A stretch of 64,000 bases of DNA from Cyanophora paradoxa. Lineage: Eukaryota; Glaucocystophyceae; Cyanophorales; Cyanophoraceae. The translations under genes and the position numbers were made by a program. This document shows positions 11,388 through 18,859 of this stretch, one piece after another. Each line of letters opens with the position of its first letter. Position 1 is the first letter of the stretch. Under the pieces are notes generated by a model. It was not told the origin of the DNA and made no database searches. It saw only the letters and a program-made list of their open reading frames with translations. Location: assembly GCA_004431415.1 (NCBI GenBank), contig QPMI01000542.1:1-64000 (forward strand), read 5' to 3'.

Positions 11388-12413
11388 ATGGCTACTCAAA
11401 TAGCAGTCCCTGTTTTCTGTTATGCAGCCCCTAAAATACACCAACTTCATCACACAGTCTCAGATGCAACCCCAGGTTTCATTTGCACAGAAACAACAGG
11501 AGCAGATTCATTTTCGCAGAACTCTGTGATCAGATGCAAAGAAATTCGATGTGATCGGAATGGGGGCAAGGTGAGAACCACAGGTCTCATTGTTTCCAAC
11601 AAGAACCAAGTTCAATCAGGTCAAATTGTTTCTGATTCCGCAATTTATGATGATGTTGGAGGGGTCACCACACCCAAGATTGTAACCTTCGATAATACAA
11701 TCAATAATGCTGCTCTTGTTGTCAGAAGTGGAGGGGCATACATTGGAGATGGAGCAAGGATTAATGGGAATCTCACAACTGAGCAAATCACAGTAACAGG
11801 AGGGAGCACATTTAATGATTTGGTGACAGCCAATGGTGGTGTATATGTTCCTGGTGCACAGCAATCTATTGTGACAGCAAGTACCAAAATAGTTACACCT
11901 GAAATAGATACAGGATCGAGCACAAATCTGGTTTTTAAACGCAATAGTGACGTTATGGCGACACTGGAAGCCAACAGTTTAACCCTCAATTCAGGTTGTT
12001 ATTTAAAGTATGATTTTCAACCTCGATTCTGTGCACAACTTGGTTACACACATGTTGCTTCAAGTGCTGCTCCTCTGATCAACTGGACAACAGTTTTTAT
12101 AGACAACAGAGGTGCCTTCAATACAGGCAATGGAAGATATACAGCTCCTGTTGCAGGACATTACAGATTAACTGTAAATTCTTCCTCAACAACTTCAACA
12201 GCTGTAAGTCTGACTTTGCAGGTAAACGATACTAACCCTGGTGGTCTGACCATCTTCACATCTGGAACTTCAACTACAATTGCAGCGAAACCTCTATATA
12301 TCAACGTTATACTCAATCTTGCTGCCGGAGAATATGTCACAATTGTCACAGGAACAGCTGGTAGTTATGCAAGTCGAACAACATTTACAGCTGAACTTCT
12401 AAGTATCACATAA
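11388..12413 (+). CDS. Fibre/spike paralogue 2 with C1q-like head
   Basis: The 341-residue product is closely related to its upstream neighbour over the first ~130 residues (SVIRCKEIRCDRNGGKVRTT, then ALVVRSGGAYIGDGA). The middle diverges, and the last part again fits a C1q-like fold: RYTAPVAGHYRLTV, later LYINVILNLAAGEYVTIV and TTFTAELLSI. The gene starts 22 bases after the previous stop. The AT-rich gap may hold its promoter. It is probably a structural adhesin. Confidence 0.8.
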   Translation: MATQIAVPVFCYAAPKIHQLHHTVSDATPGFICTETTGADSFSQNSVIRCKEIRCDRNGGKVRTTGLIVSNKNQVQSGQIVSDSAIYDDVGGVTTPKIVTFDNTINNAALVVRSGGAYIGDGARINGNLTTEQITVTGGSTFNDLVTANGGVYVPGAQQSIVTASTKIVTPEIDTGSSTNLVFKRNSDVMATLEANSLTLNSGCYLKYDFQPRFCAQLGYTHVASSAAPLINWTTVFIDNRGAFNTGNGRYTAPVAGHYRLTVNSSSTTSTAVSLTLQVNDTNPGGLTIFTSGTSTTIAAKPLYINVILNLAAGEYVTIVTGTAGSYASRTTFTAELLSIT

Positions 12414-12435
12414 ATTTTCTCTCTATAATGTAGGA

Positions 12436-12702
12436 ATGTCGAATATCTACCAAGTGGTTCTCTCAGATACTGAGAAGTTGGGAATGGAATATTGCTGCGC
12501 ATCTGTTCAGGACTGGATTGATAATGCTGCCCACAACAGGGCAAGAATCGCAATTGATGAGATTGTTCAGAAAGAGATCCAATCTTGCATCTCATCAGGA
12601 GTTCAGATACCAACCTCAAAGGAAGCCATTGTGTTACAGGCATTCCAAAGGGGAACTGTAAAGAAAGGCATCGAGTATAACAATGTCACAGAAGAGCAAT
12701 GA
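12436..12702 (+). CDS. Small protein resembling short tailed-phage proteins, function unknown
   Basis: The 88-residue open frame has an acidic/helical character with QDWIDNAAHNRARIAIDEIV in the middle. A similar WxxNxxxxRARIAxxEIV pattern is known to me from small proteins encoded near structural genes of cyanophage-like phages, but I cannot name a family with confidence. No membrane segment or signal peptide is visible. It sits inside the fibre cluster in the same orientation, with 22 bases to the preceding stop, so it may be a chaperone or minor structural component. That is a guess from position. Confidence 0.65.
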   Translation: MSNIYQVVLSDTEKLGMEYCCASVQDWIDNAAHNRARIAIDEIVQKEIQSCISSGVQIPTSKEAIVLQAFQRGTVKKGIEYNNVTEEQ

Positions 12703-12737
12703 ACATTATTTTTCTATCCTTCTTAGTAAAAGAAGCA

Positions 12738-13583
12738 ATGGGTGAATACAATCGAGTTCAACTGCCTATATATTCCCTTGGATCCCCTGCAATGCATTTT
12801 CGCCAGCATGAAGTAAATGATGAGGTTCGTGGTTTAGAATCCACAGAGAGACCCAATTCCAATGGTAACTCCTTTGATAAGAACTCAATTATTCGAGTTA
12901 AAGAACTGAGAGCAGACAAGAATTCTGGGGTTGTTAAAACAACTCGACTCCTTGTCTCAAATGCGAACTTCTTCCAACCAACTAATGGAGGTCCTGATGC
13001 TTACAGTGTTGATCTGAAAGCCCTCGATTTCGATAAGAATTCTGCTGCTGTAACTGTGAGATCAGGTGGAGCATTTATTGGTGGTGGTTGCAGAGTTTCA
13101 GGTCAACTCTCCTCATCAATTGCATACAATGATGTCCCAGATACTCTTGAACAGAATGTTGAAGACCCCCAACGAATTCGATTATATATACCAGTTGCAC
13201 AACAGCCACTTATTCAATTTTACCAAGGTTATACTGTCACACTTGAAAACTCTGAATTGATTGAAGGAACCAAAAGAGTAATGAGAGGGCTGGTCATTCC
13301 TTCTGCAATGCTTTCTTTATGTAGAGCCAACAATAACCAGCCAGGTCACAGATACAATTTCAGTGTTCAAGGATATGATCATTTCGGCACAGGGTTCTGT
13401 GTTTATAATAACAATTTCACCTATGATCTGTTTGTTACAGATATTGGAAAATATACAATTACAGTTATGGGTATCAGAACAGATATAGCTGCTGTCTCAG
13501 CTCTAAGAGGTGTTACTCCTGATACTCTTTCTCAAACAGGGTTTTACCAGGAACCAGATGTGATTGATAACCCAACCCCATAA
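12738..13583 (+). CDS. Fibre/spike paralogue 3 with distinct C-terminal domain
   Basis: The open frame reaches back to ATG 12,699, which overlaps the previous stop, but ATG 12,738 gives the start pattern of the sister genes and is preferred. Residues ~45-130 carry the shared family domain (SIIRVKELRADKNSG, then AAVTVRSGGAFIGGG). The rest differs from the C1q-like pair and resembles the carboxyl half of the following gene: a proline-containing strand PVAQQPLIQFYQG and a terminal FVTDIGKYTITVMG strand. It is probably another beta-rich adhesin. Confidence 0.75.
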   Translation: MGEYNRVQLPIYSLGSPAMHFRQHEVNDEVRGLESTERPNSNGNSFDKNSIIRVKELRADKNSGVVKTTRLLVSNANFFQPTNGGPDAYSVDLKALDFDKNSAAVTVRSGGAFIGGGCRVSGQLSSSIAYNDVPDTLEQNVEDPQRIRLYIPVAQQPLIQFYQGYTVTLENSELIEGTKRVMRGLVIPSAMLSLCRANNNQPGHRYNFSVQGYDHFGTGFCVYNNNFTYDLFVTDIGKYTITVMGIRTDIAAVSALRGVTPDTLSQTGFYQEPDVIDNPTP

Positions 13584-13606
13584 ATTATATATCACTTTAA
13601 TGTAAA

Positions 13607-14434
13607 ATGGCTGCCCCAGTAGAGCGAATTATTACACCCCAGCTATCATTAGCAGCACCTGCAAATCACGTTTTGCAGCATGCTACTTTTGATGATGTAG
13701 AAGGTCTCCAATCCACAGAAGTCCAACCTACCATGAATACTTTTGGTTCCACCCACAAACTGAGATTGCAGGAACTCAGGTGTGATAAAAATAATGGTAT
13801 AGTTAAGACAACGAAACTCCTTGTCACCAATGCAAACTTTTCTGCCCATTATGGAGACCCAGACAGTTATGGTGCTCCTCTTTCTACTTATTCTTTTGAA
13901 TCTCGGTCGGGAGCTATTAACTGCAAAACGGGGGGAGCATATATTGGTGATGGTCTTCGGGTTGGTGGAGCTGTTGGTGCGCCTCTTTTCGTAAATGATC
14001 AACCCAATCCCATTGATCCCAACACCAGAATTCGCACCTATGTCCCCAGTATGAATGCACCATACATTATAAAGATCTTCCCAATTGTTGTGAATGAGCA
14101 GACATCAGTAGTAGATTCTCTTGTTGAGATTGGTGATCACTACAAGGTGGTTGTCGATATTCCACCAGATGTTTATGCTGTCTGTCAAGTAGAGGGTGGA
14201 ACCCCAAATATTGCAGTTGTGATCACTCCATATGACAATTTCGGAATCGCTTATCATGGTGTGAATTTCGGTCTTGAAGATTACCAGTTCTTGGTGAGAG
14301 CCACCAGATTTGGTATCTACAAATGCATTCTCTATGCTGAGAGAACCGATGCTATTGCAAAACAGAATACATATGCAGAATATTACGGCACAAATCGCTA
14401 CTTCCCCATTTTCGGGCAGGATACTGCTCCATAG
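13607..14434 (+). CDS. Fibre/spike paralogue 4 with distinct C-terminal domain
   Basis: The 275-residue product has the shared domain at residues ~45-125 (HKLRLQELRCDKNNGIVKTT, then AINCKTGGAYIGDGL). Its carboxyl half is related to that of paralogue 3, with FLVRATRFGIYKCILYAERT near the end. The gene follows paralogue 3 after 23 bases. This gives two pairs: 1 and 2 share a C1q-like head, 3 and 4 share an unassigned head. Confidence 0.75.
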   Translation: MAAPVERIITPQLSLAAPANHVLQHATFDDVEGLQSTEVQPTMNTFGSTHKLRLQELRCDKNNGIVKTTKLLVTNANFSAHYGDPDSYGAPLSTYSFESRSGAINCKTGGAYIGDGLRVGGAVGAPLFVNDQPNPIDPNTRIRTYVPSMNAPYIIKIFPIVVNEQTSVVDSLVEIGDHYKVVVDIPPDVYAVCQVEGGTPNIAVVITPYDNFGIAYHGVNFGLEDYQFLVRATRFGIYKCILYAERTDAIAKQNTYAEYYGTNRYFPIFGQDTAP

Positions 14435-14461
14435 AAATCTCAGGTATATATAGAGAGAGGG

Positions 14462-14734
14462 ATGGATGATAAAACAAAGAAATTCATAGAATCTGCAATG
14501 ATGGTTCATGGTGATGCTAAATTCGATTATAGTGCGACAGTCTATAAGAAAGCACAAGAGAAGGTCTCTGTTAGATGCCTCAAATGCAACAAGATCCTCC
14601 AAACCTACCCATTTAATCATGTAAGGGGAAGTGGATGCAGAGAGTGCAACAAGAAATCCTCTCATGCTTACAGAAAAAAGACTACATCAGGAATTGTGAT
14701 AGATGATAAACCAGTGGTATTATATTTCGATTAG
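14462..14734 (+). CDS. Zinc-domain protein of the HGDxxYDYS type found with phage endonucleases
   Basis: The 90-residue product matches a small domain common in phages and large DNA viruses: KFIESAMMVHGDAKFDYS, then VRCLKCNKILQTYPFNHV and GSGCRECNKK. The two CxxC pairs would bind one zinc ion. The domain often occurs at the end of homing endonucleases or alone beside them. Here it ends with VVLYFD and a stop, so a longer protein may have been truncated. The following 186 bases (14,735-14,920) contain no long frame. DNA binding is inferred. Confidence 0.7.
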   Translation: MDDKTKKFIESAMMVHGDAKFDYSATVYKKAQEKVSVRCLKCNKILQTYPFNHVRGSGCRECNKKSSHAYRKKTTSGIVIDDKPVVLYFD

Positions 14735-14920
14735 ATCTTTGAGAGAGAAATGAGAATCTTTCCCCATTTTCCCTTTGTGATTATGCATGTGTCAAAGCAG
14801 TTTGGACAGGTCTTGTGGTAGTGCAGCAGAATGATATCCACCAACTCATAAGGTAGCACTCTTGCTAAGATGGTTCGCATTCTACCAATCGCGTTTTTAA
14901 TTTTTCTAAATTATTCATAA

Positions 14921-15322
14921 ATGAATACTCATCGAGGCTTCCATGTGATGCTGGATTACAAATTCAGAACCCAATTAGCAGTAGGAGTGGAAAACTTGGA
15001 GACAACAACCAGGTGGTTAATGCAGTTCTTGCAAACTATTATTCAAGAGCAAGGTATTCGAGTAGTTCACAAGCATTGCGAGATTTTCGATGGTGGTATT
15101 TCTCCTCCTGGTTTTGCAATGGTTCTTCTGCTGGATGAGAGCCATTGCACTGCTCATTGTTACTCAAATGAAGGTATGTTGGCGATTGATATATTCAGTT
15201 GTGGATTAGAAGCAGAGAGGAAAACCACGAGAGTATCTCATGAGATAGATGAGAGAATAACAGGTGTGTTTTCAGGGTTGGAGAAATCGGAGAAACATAG
15301 AGTATTGCGATTTCCGAGTTAG
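14921..15322 (+). CDS. speD: S-adenosylmethionine decarboxylase proenzyme (bacterial/archaeal SpeD class)
   Basis: The enzyme decarboxylates S-adenosylmethionine to give the aminopropyl donor for spermidine synthesis. It is made as a proenzyme that cleaves itself before a serine, which becomes the pyruvoyl cofactor. The 133-residue product has the right size for the short prokaryotic class. It shows E73-S74-H75 in LLLDESHCTAH, His79 and Cys94 in IDIFSCG. The spacings Ser to His (5) and Ser to Cys (20) equal those of the well-studied Thermotoga enzyme (Ser63, His68, Cys83). HVMLDY near the start matches the family amino terminus. No other polyamine gene is visible, so the virus would act on the host pathway. 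The frame is intact while the polymerase is decayed. Confidence 0.88.
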   Translation: MNTHRGFHVMLDYKFRTQLAVGVENLETTTRWLMQFLQTIIQEQGIRVVHKHCEIFDGGISPPGFAMVLLLDESHCTAHCYSNEGMLAIDIFSCGLEAERKTTRVSHEIDERITGVFSGLEKSEKHRVLRFPS

Positions 15323-15342
15323 TTGACACTGAGAAATTCAGA

Positions 15343-15820
15343 ATTTCAGATGGTCTTACTGAAAATGGTCAGATAATCGGGTGTGACACCTATTTAATTG
15401 ACTGTGACGCCTCTTTAATTGACTGTGACGCCTGTGACGCCTGTGACGCCTACTTTCAAACTTTTTAAAATTTTCAAAAATTACAGACTTCTGAAAACAG
15501 CCGTCACAGCCGTCACAGGCGTCACACCCAATTAAAAATGGAATCTCTTTCTCTTACTGAGATATTCAAAAATATATTCTTGTCTTACTGAAATCCGTCT
15601 TGTGACACCTCTGACACCTACAAAACACTATCCATTAATCAACCTTTTTGAAAATGCGAAGTTGTCTTACTGGAAATGGTCTGCAATTTTGCTGTGACAC
15701 CTAATTTAATTGAGTGTGACGCCTGTGACGCCTGTGACACCTACTTTCAAACTTTTAAAATTTTCAAAAATGACAGACTTCTGAAAACAGGCGTCACAGC
15801 CGTCACAGGCGTCACAGACA
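15343..15820. repeat. Two copies of an inverted GTGACGCC/GGCGTCAC repeat block
   Basis: Block 1 (about 15,353-15,530) and block 2 (about 15,664-15,818) each contain direct GTGACGCCT units. An AT-rich spacer with ACTTTCAAACTTT follows, then GGCGTCAC or CCGTCAC units in the opposite orientation. Each block can therefore fold on itself. Both begin with a TCTTACTG...AAATGGTC word, and TCTTACTG recurs near 15,551, 15,583, 15,829 and 15,859. No gene is present. The GTGAC core recalls the palindromic array at 4,765-4,975. Confidence 0.85.
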
Positions 15821-15928
15821 TTCCACCCTCTTACTGACTTTCTCAAAAACAAAACTATCTCTTACTGAATATCATTTGAATACTACCTGTCACACTTGAT
15901 CTCAATTATTCTGTTTTATAGAACATAT

Positions 15929-16190
15929 GCAATCTAATCGAATGTTCAATTGGAGACCATGCAACTCTGTGACACTTTTTTCAATCTAAAATATACATCC
16001 GCAATCTCATCGATTGTTTAATTGGAGACCATGCAGTTCCGATATATTCCAATAGAAAATCCCGCAATCTAATCGATTGTTTAATTGGAGATAATGCAAC
16101 TCTGTGACACTTTTTCGGTGCAAAAATGTACATCAGCAATCTCATCGATTGTTCAATTGGACACAATGCAACTCTGTGACACTTTTTGCG
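15929..16190. repeat. Four tandem 62-72-base repeats
   Basis: Copies start at about 15,929, 16,001, 16,064 and 16,136. Each begins GCAATCTAATCGATTGTT or a close variant and continues with AATTGGAGACCATGCAACTC and, in three copies, TGTGACACTTTTT. The AATC...GATT and CAAT...ATTG words make the centre partly palindromic. Confidence 0.85.
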
Positions 16191-16507
16191 TTTTTCGATA
16201 CAGAATGGGCGGTGGTCTACTTCAATACATGAGAGATATATCGAGTTTATGCGAATTTATGCAATTTAATCGCGATTATATCGATCTTTAAGTAGTTTAA
16301 TGTTAATCTATCGCAGATTTGTATGTAAACAACAAAGTACATAATCAATCGATATAAGATCAATTGAATCTATCGAAGTTTAATCGAAAATATGCATTTT
16401 GGAAAACGCGTTTTCGTTTTTAATACAAAGTTTGCATTATTTTATACAAAGTTTGCATAAAAAGTTAAAGAAATTAATCGAAAAATATGTATTTTAGTAT
16501 TAAATTA
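16191..16507. other. AT-rich non-coding end region of the element
   Basis: The stretch is rich in TTAATCGA-like words and contains a repeated TTATACAAAGTTTGCAT word near 16,420-16,460. No coding frame is convincing. Confidence 0.5.
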
Positions 16508-16592
16508 ACACATATTGAAAAACGAATTTAAATCCAGGAGCGAAGCGCGAAGCGCGAAGCGGAGGGATTTAAATTCGTTTTTCAATATGTGT
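16508..16592. repeat. Perfect 28-bp hairpin with three tandem GCGAAGC units in the loop
   Basis: Positions 16,508-16,535 are the exact reverse complement of 16,565-16,592 (28 of 28 bases). The 29-base loop contains three back-to-back GCGAAGC heptamers at 16,540-16,560. GCGAAGC on its own is known to form an unusually stable DNA mini-hairpin. The structure marks the approximate boundary between the AT-rich element and GC-rich host-like DNA. It may be a terminal or replication structure of the element. Confidence 0.9.
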
Positions 16593-16889
16593 GGCTTGAG
16601 CATCTGAGCGACGCCCGCCAGATCTATCAATTGCAATTATCACTTATATATAATTATGCTCTTTCACGCATCGATATCTTGCAATTGCGATCGAATATGA
16701 ATGCATATGTGGGTTTTACGAAATTTTGTAATTCGCGATTGGGCGCACTTGAACACTCGCATCCGAACTCTGAGCGCCCTATATATCTATATATAGCTAT
16801 ATCTATAGCCTACGTATACATCTAATTATGAAGGCCTGCCCGGCCCCGGGCCCGGCTGCGCAGTGCGCATATGACTGATGCCTTCGAGA
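16593..16889. other. Transition from element to host-like DNA
   Basis: Composition is intermediate and changes abruptly to GC-rich at about 16,830. TATA-rich words (16,770-16,820) resemble the host intergenic DNA at 32,040-32,210. No gene is supported. The exact element end is not visible. Confidence 0.5.
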
Positions 16890-18460
16890 TCGGCGCCGGG
16901 CCCCCGGGGCGCGAGGCGAGCGCCGCCGGCGCGGCCGCTGGCGCCGGGGCCGGCGCGGCGCGGAGGGAGGGGAGGGAGGAGGTGCGGTGCAGGGCGGCGG
17001 AGAGCGGCGGGGGCTGCGCAAGAGCGGCGAAGAACAGACCGACGCGCTCGGCGGCCCGGCCGAAGGCAGCCGCAACGGCGGCCGGCACGGCGGAGGCGGC
17101 GGCGGCCGCCGCGCCGCCGCCGGTACGCGACGTCCGCGCTGCCGCCGCCGCCGTCCGCGGGCTGGGCCCCTGCGGCGGCGCGAGCTCCAGAGTCGGGTGC
17201 GGCGAGGCCGGCCCCGGGCCGGGCGACGCGTCCCGGGGCCGCTGGGGCCGCCGAAGGCCAGGCCGGCGGCGGCCTTGGCGGCCCGGGGCGGGGAGCCGGC
17301 GGCCCCGGCCCCGGGCCCCGTGGTCGACCCGACGGAGGCCGTCGCGAGGCGGCAGAGGCAGTCCAGGAACCCGTCCTGCGAAAAGAACGCGGGTTCGAAT
17401 CCGCGCGGGGCCCTTTCTTCCCTTGGACGAAACGCGTACCTGGTCGAGGGCCGAGTCGAGGGGGGCGGGCTCCGGGGGCGGCGCCTCCCTCGCCCCCCTC
17501 GCGGCCTTCTAGATCTCCTTCGCGGCCTTCTTCTCCTTCCGCTGCTTCCGCCGCTGGGAGGGCGAATGAATGCGCGAGGCGCGATTTGATCGATTGTTCA
17601 GAACTGTGGAGGCCGATCGGGGTACGTGTACCTCGGCCTTGGTGTCCTCCTCGACGACGGCGGAGAGGGGTACAGCGGCGCTCCCGACGCTCAGGTAGAC
17701 GGAGGGTACGTCGCCCGCCGCCGCCGCCAGCGCCGCCGCCTCGCCCTTCGCCGACTCTGAAGGGGAGGGGGAAGAAGACGTTAGGGGGTGCGGGGTTCGC
17801 GCGGCCTTGGAGAGGGGTACGCGCGCACTGGAGAAGTATGGCCAGCACTTCAGGCGCTGCCGCACGCTCAGTGCTAAGCACGTTTGCACAATCGACCGGT
17901 CAGTCAAAGATGTTGAGGGGGTTAAGGGGAGCTGGGAGGGGTACCGCTATTTCGGCCTCCGTGACAGAAATGGGACCGTCGGGGTCCGGGGGCGGAGGGG
18001 CCGGCCCCCCCTCCTCCTCCTGCGGGTCTGGCGGCCGTACCATCCCCCGCCTCCTCAGTATGCTGTACCCCCCCTCAGCGTCCGGTCGGGAGGCACATCG
18101 CGGGGGGTACGCACTCGACGAGGTAGGGGAGCGTGATTCCCCCGTCGGTCCGGACGCTGCACGTGGTTAGAGCGGGGGGGGAGAGCGATAAGGGGGTACA
18201 CCCGCTCCTGGTGCGCCCCTGCCGGCGTACTGCTCGAAGAGCTCGCGAAGCTCCCGCCGCGGGGGGTACGCCTCGCTCTGAGGGGGGTACACGGTAAGCG
18301 AGGTGGAGGAGGGGGGGGATGAAACGGGGTACGAGCCTGGACGGGGAGGCTGAGGAGGATATTTCGCTCCTTCGAGTCGGGGGAGGGGGAGGTTCGGCTC
18401 AGGGGTACCACGCTGTTCATCTGGGGGGAAGAGGTCAAAAGAACGGGAGGGGGAAATTTA
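16890..18460 (-). pseudogene. Inverted partial copy of the 3' half of the gene at 27,565-31,847
   Basis: Read on the minus strand this segment follows positions about 30,140-31,735 base for base with scattered differences, introns included. It contains the exons LSRTSPSPDSKER, SVYLSVGSAAVPLSAVVEED and GSTTGPGAGAGG of the parent. Near 17,505-17,515 an inserted ATCTAG gives an in-frame stop after RRKQRKEKKAAKEI, and the carboxyl end diverges from the parent near 16,890. The copy lacks the first exons and the start. It is therefore a 3' fragment and probably a pseudogene. It lies directly beside the viral element end. Confidence 0.8.
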
Positions 18461-18859
18461 AAAGACTGCGATCGCGAGCCCTTTCGAATTAGCGATCGCT
18501 AAGCTTATTAAGGGAAGAAGAGAAGAAGGGGCGCAGAGCCCAGTGTCAGTGGCTCGTCGATGGCCGCGAGACTGCGAGCCTGCCGGCGTTGCGAATTGCG
18601 GAGGCTACCGGTAGATGGCTGTCCCACATGCAAAACATGTATATGCGACAGGAAATTAAAGCGATAAACTTAGCGTTGTGTATTCTTGATACAGACAAAG
18701 TAAAAAATCAGACGCATACAGGCTCTTCCGAATTAATGCTCCTTAATTCAGGAAATCAATCTTCATTAATGCTCGTCAAATGCTCACAATGATCTAAGCC
18801 AACAACGAGTCGACGACGAAAACGTGCAACGAGAACGTGTGACAGCTGCAGCTCCGCGG
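18461..18859. other. Intergenic stretch downstream of the NLR-type gene
   Basis: The composition is more AT-rich between 18,600 and 18,840. Short frames lack any domain. Nothing specific is recognised. Confidence 0.5.

Larger units (their letters stand above)
1..16600. mobile_element. Endogenous Maverick/Polinton-like virus element, left end outside window
   Basis: This block is AT-rich, free of visible introns and packed with short-spaced genes, in sharp contrast to the GC-rich intron-bearing DNA that begins near 16,850. It contains a protein-primed DNA polymerase B and a retrovirus-type DDE integrase side by side, the pair that defines Mavericks/Polintons. It also carries fibre proteins, a phospholipase and accessory metabolic genes. 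The polymerase, integrase, phospholipase and first fibre gene carry frameshifts, whereas the genes from 10,298 to 15,322 are open. No major capsid, minor capsid, packaging ATPase or maturation protease could be recognised, so the assignment to a specific group (Polinton, Polinton-like virus, adintovirus) is open. The right limit is placed near the hairpin at 16,508-16,592 because base composition changes soon after it. No target-site duplication can be tested without the left end. Confidence 0.85.

Noticed and set aside
16508-16592. Terminal inverted repeat of the element
   Set aside because: Both arms lie at the same end, 29 bases apart, so it is a hairpin; a true terminal repeat needs the left end, which is outside the window.
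17385-17420. tRNA-like GGGTTCGAATCC T-arm sequence, repeated in inverted copy at 31,195-31,220
   Set aside because: No D-arm, anticodon arm or acceptor partner lies at the right distance, and the sequence is at an intron end of the duplicated gene.
16871-18170. Long plus-strand open frames of up to 430 codons
   Set aside because: They are antisense to the duplicated exons, Arg/Pro/Gly-rich and caused by high GC content.
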